A DNA stretch of 64,000 nucleotides, from the NCBI GenBank assembly GCA_907165135.1, contig OU015566.1, forward strand, positions 5,812,157 through 5,876,156. The letters run 5' to 3'. This stretch comes from Oikopleura dioica. Its lineage: Eukaryota > Chordata > Appendicularia > Copelata > Oikopleuridae. Below, piece after piece: positions 10,685-21,381 of the stretch (the first letter of the stretch is position 1; each line of letters starts with the position of its first letter). The notes beneath the pieces were generated by a model. The model did not search any database and was not told the origin of the DNA. It saw only the letters and a list, made by a program, of their open reading frames with translations. Made by a program: the position numbers and the translations under genes.

Positions 10685-10909
10685 TTAATAAAACAAGGTG
10701 AAAAAAATCTTTCTTGATTTCCTGAAATGGCGGATATTCGTGGTCGTGGCTTGAAAAACTTCAAAATTCAGCCTTTCTGCTGAAACAAGTCTGCTACTCT
10801 CGACATTTTTCTTGACAAGGGAAAGTAAATCGTCTGGATTTCTGCTTGATATTTTTGAAATATCGACGCGCTTGGTGAATGTTTGAGTAGTCGCTAAAAG
10901 CCGCTTCAT
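10685..10909 (-). CDS. Possible small protein, unknown
   Basis: A 74-codon open frame starts at an ATG after an A-rich leader. The N terminus MKRLLATTQTFTKR is basic and amphipathic, like a mitochondrial presequence; the rest is helical and charged. It ends convergently with the EGF gene's 3' end. Nothing else supports it, and it could be a chance frame or a first exon. Confidence 0.3.
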   Translation of the reverse strand: MKRLLATTQTFTKRVDISKISSRNPDDLLSLVKKNVESSRLVSAERLNFEVFQATTTNIRHFRKSRKIFFTLFY

Positions 10910-11015
10910 TTTTTTCTCTGGATTGATTCTTTTTTTATTTCCGCTTTATATTTTCTCTTTTTGAAAAAGTGCCAATTTGAGCTCATGAAATCAAGGAAGA
11001 GTACATGTTTTATTT

Positions 11016-11430
11016 TCACATCAAGCAGCATTTGCTCTTTTTCTCGGTAGCAGTGCTTCTTACTCCCTCTTTGAAATTGGTCAAGCTTCGTTTTTTCTTA
11101 CGAATGCTATGAAAAATAGGCAAGGTATTTTTATTTATAGCGTTTTACCTTGTGTTTCCAAAGAAAAGAAGCTCGGAATCATCAACTTTAACTTTGTCTT
11201 TCTTGTTTAAAATTCCATCAGCTTCATGGCCGTTTTTAGCGGAGTCTTTCTTTTCTTCATGCCCAAGTGAAGGTTTTTGAGGTTTTATCTGAAAAGATAA
11301 GAAAACGTTAGAATATTTGGCCCACGATAGAAGTTCCTTTGTTGACCGATTCGTCTTGTGTCATTCCATCGGGGAAGGCAACTGACTGGTTGAATTCAGT
11401 ATTGTCTTGCCAGTTTTTCTCTAAGTCCAT
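11016..11430 (-). CDS. Small basic protein ending in a CaaX-like motif
   Basis: Three minus-strand exons join in frame: 11336-11430, 11149-11288 and 11016-11106, with introns of 47 and 42 nt. The product is about 108 residues, very rich in Lys, Asp and Glu. It contains DDSELLFFGN and ends KKSKCCLM-stop. The last four residues fit a CaaX prenylation box (C-C-L-M) preceded by lysines, the arrangement that anchors proteins such as small GTPases and paralemmins to the inner plasma membrane. No GTPase motif is present. The frame stays open upstream of the chosen ATG (11430), so a longer N terminus is possible. Family not recognised; a paralemmin-type relative is only a guess. Confidence 0.5.
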
Positions 11431-11628
11431 TTTTGCGAATAGCGCGATCTGACTTTTGTAGACCGGAAGCAAGGATTGATTCGTTTTTTCATTGATAAAA
11501 TAGAGGCTACTCAAACCTGTGGACAATATTCAACAACGCGAATGAATTGGCTATTACCAATGACAGTTTGACAGGAGACTGTCAGGAGTACTTTTGAGTG
11601 AAAATTTCTTTCTGTTTATTCTCAGTAT

Positions 11629-14600
11629 TTAAGATTTACAGTTGTTCAATGGGCTCAAAATCACAGCTGGATATACAGTATGAGCATTTTGGTCTGCAAA
11701 AATATCAACTGAAATAATATTTTCTTCTGAATCTCGTTCATGGTAGCCATTGAAAAAAAGGGATTTTAAAAATAAGTAGTAAGTTTATCATTCAGGCGAC
11801 TGAAGATAACTTTTTGCTGATAAAAATTAAGGAACCGTTAATAATGGACCGTTTCCTATCTCAACACGTTGAATAAAGGTAAAATCATAATGCATATAGC
11901 CAGGAAAAATAAAGATTGTGTCGTCGACAAATAACGCGGACAAAGAATGAACAGCCTTTAAATGTATAAGAATAATCATTTGATAATAATACGTTGTCTA
12001 AAAACTTAGAAACTGAACCTCAGACAAAAGTCCAACCAAGGACCACTTATTATTCCTCAGCATCCATATGTCTTTTAAATATATGCTGCGATCCTGATCG
12101 TCAAATCCTCCGATAGTTAGCATTGATCCTGATGGAAGTCCTATTGCACCGGCTTCTACAATTCTTCTGAAGGGCAAAAAAAATAAAAAAAAGGTCAATA
12201 AGGAGCCTACATTGGATATGATGACACTAACCGAAAGGGATAAGATTATATGTTTCTTTGGATCGAAATCAGGCATTTTGATATCTATTGATTTTTAAAA
12301 AATATGAAAAGGAAAAAGACGGTTATTTTTTTAAATACGTCAATGTCATCCCCTAAATGATTTTCATCCATTTTTTGTTAGTGTTTCTACTTGTCCTTTA
12401 GCGAACATTGCTCCAACTGCAGTTGGTCGTTTTTTATATAAACCCATTGTGCCTCTCCAGTGACTTTCAACAAGAGTTAAAAATAGTCTTTCACAAAAAG
12501 TAAATCATTTATTTTGAACTCTGCTGTAAACTGTTTGATGCATCTCTTTTGAAACATAACCATCAAATTCTTCGCAAAATGAGCCAGTCAGAAGAAGTGC
12601 TGAAAAGAATCAAAATATTTGAACCTTTCAATTGCAAATTATTTGTGTAGATTAGATAAAACCTTTATTGCCATTCTGGTGTCCTACTACTAAATGGCCA
12701 TAACTATATGAACCCAATAAACGGACTCGTAGTTTTTTGAAAGTGCATCCATCCAATCGCAAAATCTATTTAAAACTATCATTTTTTCGTAAAATCTCCT
12801 TTACCCTGTCCGTAAAACTGTCAATATGAGATCCTAGTCCTCCAAAGATGTGAAGTTTGTCCAGAATAATAGCATGTTTGGAATCATAAATATACTGAGC
12901 AAAATTGTATCCCTTCTGCGTCGGATAGAAAATTGATAATTTATTATAGACTGACCCATCGCCACGTAATGCAAATGGTTGATAACCCCTTTCACCATGA
13001 GGCAGAAAAATATTTATCTGAGTAGATTTCACAGGATAATATATAAAATTTTTGATTTTTGGGCAAGCGTGAGTTTTGTAAATCCGTATTCTTCGTCTTT
13101 CGTCATTTTGAAACCCTTTTATTCCAAGCTTAACCTGCGACTCTTTTCTCTCGCTTTTCTGGGTAGAGTTAATGGAAAAAATCTTCATGAAAAATTTATA
13201 CTCGTACGAGTCCTTAGTGATTTCGAAGAAAATTGACTCACTTGCATCACTTGAATAGAGGTTTACATCCAAGCTAACAAAGTCTGATGAAACAGAGCTG
13301 AAGATCATCCTTTCGTGGAAAAAACTTGAGTCAATCCAAAGGGAATCGTTTTTAAAGAGCCCAAAGACAAGAAATTTTTCGCCATCAAGGAATAACAATT
13401 GAAGAAAAGTTTGATCTTCGACATTCCTTTTAACCTCCTTCAAGAAATATTATCGATGATATTTTCTCATTTTACCTGTAAATTCATCTGAAATGTTAGG
13501 GTTTCAGTTCCAGTGAATCTCATAGTGAGAGTTGAAATGTGTTCGATTTCTTCTAGTGAGCCAAAGAAATTATCCGGAATTATTGTTTTAGGAAAAGGAC
13601 GGGAAATCGAACTCGCTGACCGACTAAATTGTCGCTGGTTGACGGCATTTTTAGCAAAAGATGGAAAAACATCATCGTGAAATGCGAAAAATGGGTTGCT
13701 TGTTACATACATTTTCTTTGCCTCTTTCTGTATAACGAAGTCTAATTCGATTTGGTCTTTTTATTACGGATCGCTTACAATCTTCTTAGTCTGTTGTCAG
13801 ATACGTTGCCCTTTTAGTCCTCTCGATTGTGCTCAGAATTTTCGAGCCTTGTTTTTGGGAAAATGTCGGAAAGCTAACAAAGCAAACTTTTTGATATTTC
13901 ATTATTTGATCCTTTCCGAAATCATACTTTATTTCCAAAGTAGAATCATAAACATAACTCTGGATGAAAAACGCTTCATCGTTAATAATACCATTCACAA
14001 AATACTCGCATTCATCGTTCTGATTACCAGTTTGGTCTGTGTAATTGCGATCATCTGCAGTAAATAACTTAGAAAAGCAAATCGATTTTTCTTCATAGTG
14101 GCTTAAAGATCCAATCCACTCTCTACCAATAGTGAAGAATTTTCCGTCCGCCTCTAGGAGCAATGAGTATTGTGTGTTTGAAAGAATGACGCTTCTTGTC
14201 ACTAGAATTAGAATGAGCCGACGAACATCAATCTAAGCGCGGATTTAAAAAATTCAGGTTAAAATGAAGGGTCAATCAGTTGCATTATTAATCCTTTTCA
14301 TTGGAATCACATGAACAGGGTCCAAATCTCTATATTCCGCTGGCAAAGCAATCTCATCTTTTCGCCACCCTAGTTCCATTTCTTCATTTCTGCGTATTCT
14401 ATTCAAAGCGACAGTTTTCGAAAGCTTTATGTATCTTTCGCCAAGCCTTACACTCATCAGAATAAAAACCCCTTTGAAGGTGGTTGAAGAAAGCTTTGCG
14501 TTAAAATGATTGCTAGCAATAAAGCCCTGGGCTTCTTCGAAACGGTTCAAGTTGTAATCAGGCGCGTAGAAGTAGCATTTGTCAGATCTCCCAGTAGGAG

Positions 14601-15709
14601 AGCTACAAAAGATCAAAAGTCATATGATTAAATATTATATCTTCCGAATTTTGACTCTTTACAAATGACAAGAACATCAAAAATCTTCCTGTCTTTGTCT
14701 TTTAGGCGTATCTCAATTCGATGAGGTCCAATTGAAGATCCAAAATGAAAAACGAAAAATCCCCTGATAAAATTCAAAAAGTTACTTGTCGGAATTTTAA
14801 CAATACAAGGCTTACATTCCGCGTTTTTTATTTGGGATGAAAATTGTCGGTTCACCTGTTTCTTTGACCATCATCAGATTACCAATTACATCGACCAAAT
14901 AGTGCTCACCATTGAGAAAAACTGCGCCGGTGGACTTTCCCGTTTTAAAAATAATTTTAATGATCAAAAATGAAATCGATAAAACGTGCATAAGGGAGAA
15001 ATGACGCGGAAGAATTAACTCTAACCTCATCGTTCTCTGTCTTTGTCAGATCAGAAAGAAAAAGTGGAGATTTTTTTATTGTGCTTATTTGTCCCTGTCG
15101 ATTTTTCCATCGAGGAGTGATAAGCTCAACAGATAGATTATCATCTGTAATATTGCCTTATAAGAAAAATTACTCCTCAGGGTGTCAATTAACTTATATA
15201 CCTCTGATTTCATCAACGTCAACCTTTTTTGATTGATCTATCTTGAAGATAGGAAACATTTTTTGATTTGACTCCAACTTCTCGCACTGATAGTAAGGAC
15301 AAGGACATCCAGTTTTGCAGTATTTCTCAGTCGGGCAAAGTTCTCCCGCCGAGTTTTGAGATCTCGTCAATTCGAAGCATATAGACTCACAGGGCGACGT
15401 TGGGGCTGTTTTCGTTATTCCCAAAACAAGTGTATTTGAGCAAAGATGTCGGCATATTTTTGTATTGTAAAATTTTTTCTTCTGACAGCGGCGGAAATTT
15501 ACTTTATTCTCTTCTGAAGAGAACACAAGAGGTGCAGATTTCATTTGGTCGATAAAAGAAACTGGCTCCGGAATAATGAATTCTTGAGTTTCGTAGCATT
15601 GCTTCATCAAATGACCGCAGTAATCCATTGATTCGATCATAACGCATTTTTTGTAGCTTCGGTGACAGGTAGAAGTCAGGAAAGTTGTAACGCCTCTTGA
15701 TTTCTCCAA
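11629..15709 (-). CDS. Large secreted Cys-rich, lectin-like and kelch-like protein (kelch A)
   Basis: A chain of minus-strand exons appears to form one gene. The N-terminal exon (about 15202-15709) is Cys-rich (PTEKYCKTGCPCPYYQCE). Exons at about 15028-15162, 14272-14950, 13786-14202 and 12766-13712 encode two beta-rich repeats like those of the genes at 48707 and 50509. Exons at 12766-12900 (LHIFGGLG), about 12500-12590, 12350-12450, 12019-12174 (GSMLTIGGFDDQDRS) and 11850-11990 encode kelch-like strands. The last exon ends ILSPLNNCKS-stop at 11629. Order and content match the paralogues at 21382-23468 and 33205-34799. The start is unresolved and several splice joins are not clean, notably near 12500 where no GT-AG pair keeps frame, so the gene may be partly degraded. 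Confidence 0.55.
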
Positions 15710-15880
15710 AGAAACAATATTTGCTAAGATGAATGCTTATGATTATCAGAATAACTAGTTTCTGTGAAAAAAAAATCGCAAAATTATAAAATAAAATTAT
15801 TACTTCTTCCTCGAACGTTATTCGTAATTTATTACTTATGATAAGATAAAAGGCATTTGTTCATTACCTAGGAGCATAAC

Positions 15881-16826
15881 TAGGTAAACTTGATGAAAAA
15901 TGAGCTCTTTTTAGAGCTTATAAATCAGGGAGTATAATACAGTTTTAGAATCCTCAGAAGCTGGGGATCATTTTGACTATTGACACTTTGGGGTTTTGCT
16001 CATGCCCGGAGGGGTTTTAGGCCTTCCAAAGTCCCAAAATTTGACCAATCTCGGTTAGAGGCTCATAACTTTCCTTCTCCCCACTTCTGGAGCAAGCCCA
16101 CTGTATGAGCTTGTAGAGGAGGCTCTGCCGGTTCAGAAAATGTATAGAAAACCACCGGACACCCCCCATTCTAGAGGCTCTAGAAGGTCTGGAAGTTTGG
16201 GAAGTCACAGGAAAATCAGTACTTTTTTACGAAAATAGAGTAAAAGTTCAATATTTTCATCGGACATTGTTAGAAAAACGTTTTTACTGACTTTCTGACG
16301 CACAAAATTTACTCTGGGTTCATTTGAGGTCACGTGGGGTCATATTGTGAGAAAAAATTGAATTTCGTAAAAACTCACCCCAAAACGACCCCAAACTAAA
16401 TTTTGTGCGACATAAAGTCAGTAAATACGTTTTCTTACGATTTCCGATGAAAATATTGCACTTTGACTCTATTTCCGTAAAATAGTACTGATTTTCCGTT
16501 GACTTCTTCAACTTCCGGGCCCTCCAGAGCCTCTAGAATGGGGGGTGTCCGGTGGTTTTTTATACATTTTCTGAACCGTCAGAGCCTCCTCTACAAGCTC
16601 ATATAGTGAGCTTTCTCTAGAAGTGGGGAGAAGAAAAGTTATGAGCCTCTAACCGAGATTGGCCAAATTTTGGGACTTTCGAAGGCCTAAAACCCCTCAG
16701 GGCATGAGCAAAACCCCAAAGTGTCAATAGTCAAAATGATCCCCAGCTTCTGAGGATTCTAAAACTGTATTATACTCCCTGATTTATAAGCTCTAAAAAG
16801 AGCTCATTTTTCATCAAGTTTACCTA
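15881..16826. mobile_element. 946-bp foldback transposon, hAT-like
   Basis: Nearly the whole element is one long inverted repeat around a centre near 16355. It begins TAGGTAAACTTGATG and ends CATCAAGTTTACCTA. The arms (about 15881-16230 and 16480-16826) pair over some 330 bp with few mismatches. It is flanked by a perfect 8-bp target duplication AGCATAAC (15873-15880 and 16827-16834). It encodes no transposase; open frames inside are shadows of the palindrome. Confidence 0.9.
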
Positions 16827-16834
16827 AGCATAAC

Positions 16835-17636
16835 AGTTATCCAAAAAAGTGAACCTAATGTAAGGTAAGTGCGCTGTTGAATATCTGTGGCAAATCCGTG
16901 CTCAGTTAAGCTCAATTTCTCGGTGATTTTTTTCTTCATGGTTTTCTTTTTTAAATCGTGCTTTTGCGTATGAATACTGCGAGTAGAAAGAACTTCTTCG
17001 GTAAATAAATATACTTTTCCTTCTTTCTGCTTGAGAATGCCAATACAGTGGCAATCGAGACACTTTTTTAACGTTAAAATAAAGCTCGATCAATACACTT
17101 GAACCTGAATCTTTGGCTGTGATATATTTTGGCCATTTTTTCCGTTGTCTTCTTCAATTATCATTGTTTCTCTCAAAAAGAAACGACTTTGGTAGGGCAA
17201 AGTTTACTTCAATCAAGTTCGTTGCCGCCTTTCACATTTAAAAGCTGTCACTATTGTTCTGCTTTGATGGTCGACGAAATGCCATGCGGACTAAGTTTTC
17301 AAGTTTTTCGCGGTTTCAAGTGCTTTTCAATATGGTATTGTTTATGATCCTAACGTGCAGGAAGACCGCTTCGAAACTGATAGTTAAGTGGCACAATAGT
17401 CAAAGGAAGCATGAAGAACTTCTACTACTTCATTGAAGAAGAACGAGAGCTCTTGTATCATTACCGCCTCTTCTTAATAGTCTGAGCGGCTATAGAATAG
17501 ATTCATCGCCACAAGCAAAATCCTGTGTTTGGGTTAATACCGTGTAGGCTAAAAAGTGCGTTGGCGAAATGCGTGGTAGCTTCAAAATCCTGGATCCTGA
17601 AAACGGATCTTTCGCGAAATCGACGATTGCTGAAAA
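16835..17636. other. Intergenic, no gene recognised
   Basis: Only short frames without domain features are present between the foldback and the next gene. Confidence 0.4.
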
Positions 17637-18692
17637 ATGAAGTTTTTGAAAATCAAAAGACCGCCAACTGAAGACGAATTTCAAGGAATGTTTCAAAAGA
17701 GAATATTTCCTCAATTTATTTACTTTTCGAAACGTTTAAAAGCTCTCTTACCTTCAGGAACAATTGAATCCCCACAATTGGTGACTTTCCAAGGGTCCAA
17801 GCTCAACAGTAAAAATTTCTTTTTGTTGGCTCGTGTTGGCTATAAAGGAAGCTGGTTTTACCCGCGGCTCCCCTCCGAGATAGAAGAAACTGGCGATAAA
17901 GGTAAAAGTGAAACGGAAGATCATTCTCAATCTATTTTAGTTTGGCCAGCAAAGATGCGATTTCAGTGTGCTCAACGAAGGAAAGAAAGAAAAACTCGGA
18001 CTTGCTCGGCGAAACTTTGGCTTTTCACGAAAAAACGAAACGTCTTCGACGATGATTTTTTCAATCGAGAGAACATGAAGCTTGGAGCAATTGAACATGT
18101 CGGTTTTCATCTCGAAACCTGCGTTTCTGAAGAAATTTGGAAAGAATCTGTCCTCAAATATGCCTATTTCAAGGCGCAGTTGAACAGAACCAAAGAAGAA
18201 GCCCTCAAACATGCAGCTCTCATAAGGTCAGTTTTAGAGAAAAATCATGAAAAACTTATAAATACTGGTAGATCGGTCGAAGTTGAGCTCCTGCTTTCCG
18301 ACATTGCCCGATCCGAAATTTTCGATCCTCAAACCAGCAAAAATATTCAAAGCTCGTCACGTGACTTCGAAAAGAAATACAAAAATGGAGTCTTCGATGA
18401 GAAAACAGTTAACCCACCGCGACAAGCTCCTCCTAAAAAGATTGCGAAAGTCAAGCCAAAATCGCCAGTTCAAAACAAAACCGCTAGCCCGATAAAATGC
18501 CCAGTCAAAATTTTAATTCCATCTCCCGATTTATCATCTTCTGAACCATCATCGCCCGAGCACGATTTGAACGAAACACGAGAAGTGCTAGAGTTAGAGC
18601 TGGTTCCAACGTATTCAGCGTCTGAATCTGAAGGTTTATTCATTTATTCTTTAAAGCCGAAGAAAATGAAGAAAACTCTTGTTGAAGAGTAA
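17637..18692 (+). CDS. Intronless gene, 351-residue protein of unknown function
   Basis: One uninterrupted frame runs from ATG 17637 to TAA 18692, with a polyadenylation signal AATAAA about 55 nt later. The first half is mixed and probably folded (IEHVGFHLETCVSEEIW, LKYAYFKAQLNRTKEEALKH). The C-terminal third is low-complexity, rich in Lys, Pro and Ser (PPRQAPPKKIAKVKPKSP, LSSSEPSSPEHD) and looks disordered, with nuclear-localisation-like basic clusters. No signal peptide or membrane segment is evident. No family recognised. Lack of introns amid intron-containing neighbours could mean a retrocopy or a lineage-specific gene. Confidence 0.6.
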   Translation: MKFLKIKRPPTEDEFQGMFQKRIFPQFIYFSKRLKALLPSGTIESPQLVTFQGSKLNSKNFFLLARVGYKGSWFYPRLPSEIEETGDKGKSETEDHSQSILVWPAKMRFQCAQRRKERKTRTCSAKLWLFTKKRNVFDDDFFNRENMKLGAIEHVGFHLETCVSEEIWKESVLKYAYFKAQLNRTKEEALKHAALIRSVLEKNHEKLINTGRSVEVELLLSDIARSEIFDPQTSKNIQSSSRDFEKKYKNGVFDEKTVNPPRQAPPKKIAKVKPKSPVQNKTASPIKCPVKILIPSPDLSSSEPSSPEHDLNETREVLELELVPTYSASESEGLFIYSLKPKKMKKTLVEE

Positions 18693-19074
18693 TCATTTGA
18701 GTTGAACCTAGTACTTTCCTTACTGCCCTTAATCAAACTGAAATTCAATAAATACAAAAAATCCGAATTTTTTGTGCCTTTTTTGGCAAAATATACCGAT
18801 GAAAGCAGACTCAAATCCAAGGTTACGTCACCAAGTTTATGAAGATGCATAACATGATTTAATTATTCCGGATCCGGGATCAATTGAAATGTCACTGACA
18901 ACGACAACGCTGAAGTTCGCAAATTGCGAACTTATTGTTATTTTAACAAGTCGGAGAATTATCTTGATTGTCACTTTTTGAAAAAAAAAAATTGGCATTT
19001 TTGAAAAAGCATGCTAGAGACGATATTGGCTTGAGCAAAAATACGAAGAAAATAAACGAGAACGCTACTGGAAA
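18693..19074. other. Intergenic, nothing seen
   Basis: A/T-rich spacer between two plus-strand genes; no RNA gene or repeat recognised. Confidence 0.4.
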
Positions 19075-20479
19075 ATGTTAATTGAACGAGCAAAATTTAT
19101 ATTCAGAAAGTCGATCACACGATATCTTTGTTTTTTCGGAGTTTTTGGAGCTTTATCGCTCATAAATTTCCCAAATCAAAAAATTGAACATGAAGCTGAC
19201 ACAACTGCTCTCTCCGAGAAAGGGATGACCTTGAAAAGTGCAAGAATTTCTTTGGAAAGAGAGATTCCTACATTGCTGATTGGCATTCCGACGGTCAGAA
19301 GAAACGGAGAAGCGTACCTCAGTGACACAATGGAGTATTTGCTGAGTGATCTAAATGACTTTACGGAGAATTTTTCAGACGCACTGGACATCAAAGTCCT
19401 TCTTTATGCCGGAGGTAACGCTTATCTTAAATTCATTTTATTCATTCTTCTAGCCAGTGATGAAGAATACTTCTCCGAGCTGGTGGCCAAATACGAGTCG
19501 GGAACAACAAAAATCGCCGTTGCTTCTTCTGACTACTACGGGTCCGACCTGGTTGACATCAAGCACAACTGGGGCGACTCAGACGACCGCATCATTTGGA
19601 GAACCCGGCAATGCCTCGACTATCTTTTCATGTGGAACATAGGCCTCGATTACGACTACTTTCTTCAACTAGAAGATGATCTGGTCATTGACCGTGGATT
19701 CTTTCAATTTCTGATGATGCAAATTCAGCAAAGAAAAGACGACCAAGATTGGATCTCGCTTGAATTCTCCGGAATGGGCTTCATTGGAAAACTCTTCAGA
19801 AAATCAAGTCTACAAGAAATGGCCATTTATACGAGGCTATTTTATCGAACAAAGCCGATAGATGTTATCTACTGGGATTTCGTAAAAATGAAAGCTTGTC
19901 TGTCCGCATGCGAGGCGAGTTGTAAATCATTGGTGGTCAAACTTGCAGTCCCAGTTCACGACAGAAAGTTTCTTCATCACGTGGGGCGAGTTTCATCGCT
20001 TGAAGGGAAGATTTCGCACTTGGGCGATTTGAATCCGACAATTGAGGAGGAAAAAATCGCGACAAATTTGAACAAAAAAGATGTTCTTGAATTTTATTAT
20101 GGAAAGAAAGATCTTTTGATTCAAGCTTCAAAAGAGGACACAACGATGGAATTTTACTTCAGCCATCTTCAGTCTCCTTAGAGTCTTGTTATAACCTCTG
20201 GAAACGAGCAGTTGATTCCAGTTCATATGAAAATTGACATGTTAATTTCTGGCGAACAAATGAGCTGGACGAATAACCCGCCCGGACAAGCTTGTTCTTT
20301 TGATAAACGAGGTATTTTTCTCAAAGAAAAGCGCCTTCTCATGCTTGTTTTAAGAAAGAGGAAAGCTAGTTTGCGATCTTCAAGGACTCAATCCGAGCAA
20401 AAAGCTTGTAAAAGCGCTGAAACTTGTTATTCCCGCGAAAAGTCAAGTGATGCTCCGCAAAATAACTATTTCTTGTTAG
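19075..20479 (+). CDS. MGAT4-like N-acetylglucosaminyltransferase IV interrupted by an in-frame stop
   Basis: Exons 19075-19414, 19454-20311 and 20355-20479 join with introns of 39 and 43 nt. GnT-IV adds beta-1,4 GlcNAc branches to N-glycans in the Golgi. An N-terminal signal anchor (YLCFFGVFGALSLINF) is followed by the GT54 domain: GIPTVRR, IIWRTRQCLDY, the metal-binding QLEDD, WISLEFSGMGFIGK, FYRTKPIDV and HHVGRVSSLEGKI. An in-frame TAG lies at 20179-20181. Family-like sequence resumes in the same frame: SGNEQLIP, then after the second intron LVKALKLVIPAKSQV, ending ITISC-stop at 20479. This matches the C-terminal domain of MGAT4 proteins. The gene may be a nonsense allele or make a truncated enzyme that keeps its catalytic domain. 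Confidence 0.75.
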
Positions 20480-20561
20480 ATTGAAAGGATTGAAATCATT
20501 ATTTTATCATTTAATCATTAGTTTATTGTTGGTTTTTCTCGGCTCGACACAATTTCAGGAG

Positions 20562-20964
20562 TTAAGGGGGTAGAACTAGATTTTAGGAAAAACCGTGATT
20601 TTCGGGAGGCACTTTTAATAAGAAAAACCTGTTTTTACTTATGATTACGCAATTTCCTCAAAAATGTTGCTAGATAAATGGTTAAACTATCTTAAAATGA
20701 GATTTAAAAAATTTGGCTAGTCACGTGACTCGATAAATTTGAGGACGCGAATACGCTAAAATTGCGATTTTCGAAGAGGTGGGTTGACGTTTCGCTCTCT
20801 AGCGCCAAAATGGGTTGACGAAAAAAAATTTTAAGAAAAACGTTGTTAGATCTAAGTTTGTTCTTTCTTCAACCGAAGAGAGAATTTGAAAATCTCAGCT
20901 CTCCTGGCTTTGAGCGCCGGTCTAGAATCGGCTATTTTCGAAAAACCTAGTTCTACCCCCTTAA
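20562..20964. mobile_element. TTAA-flanked foldback element A
   Basis: Between TTAA at 20562 and TTAA at 20961 lies an element with terminal inverted repeats GGGGGTAGAACTAG and CTAGTTCTACCCCC. The interior is A/T-rich with no coding sequence. TTAA duplication is typical of piggyBac-type non-autonomous elements, but the ends do not start with CCC, so the superfamily is open. Confidence 0.75.
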
Positions 20965-21185
20965 GAAGATTTGGAGTAACAAAACTTGGAGCAACCGAAA
21001 TTTTCAAACCGATTTTTAAGGGTGTTAAGGGCCTACCGGCCCCCTCAAACCCTGGGGAAAACCCGGCTTTGGGCCCGGGCTTTCTTTTTGCCGAGTCAGA
21101 TACCCTTAATTATGACTTTAACACCCTTAAAAATCGGTTTGAAAATTTCGGTTGCTCCAGGTTTTGTTACTCCAAATCTTCTTAA
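20961..21185. mobile_element. TTAA-flanked foldback element B
   Basis: It directly abuts element A and shares its TTAA. Arms of about 65 bp pair (GAAGATTTGGAGTAACAAAA with its complement near 21155-21181), ending at TTAA 21182. The outer flanks TTTCAGGAG and CTCCTGAAA also pair across both elements, so the pair may be nested in a third foldback spanning about 20551-21196. Confidence 0.75.
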
Positions 21186-21381
21186 CTCCTGAAATTGACT
21201 TTTGCCCTTTTTCTCATACGAATCTGTAATCGAACAAAACTGCTATCAAAAAATAGAAGATATTTTAGTTATAAGCCTATTTATCATCTTTATGTCTTTT
21301 CAAATAAATTGATTTTATCAGATGTAAGTTATCCTTAATTTTATTGTCATTTTTTAAACAGCTGCAAATTTTATACAGCTT

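Noticed and set aside
16017-16511. Short frames within the 946-bp foldback
   Set aside because: They mirror each other across the palindrome and show no transposase features.
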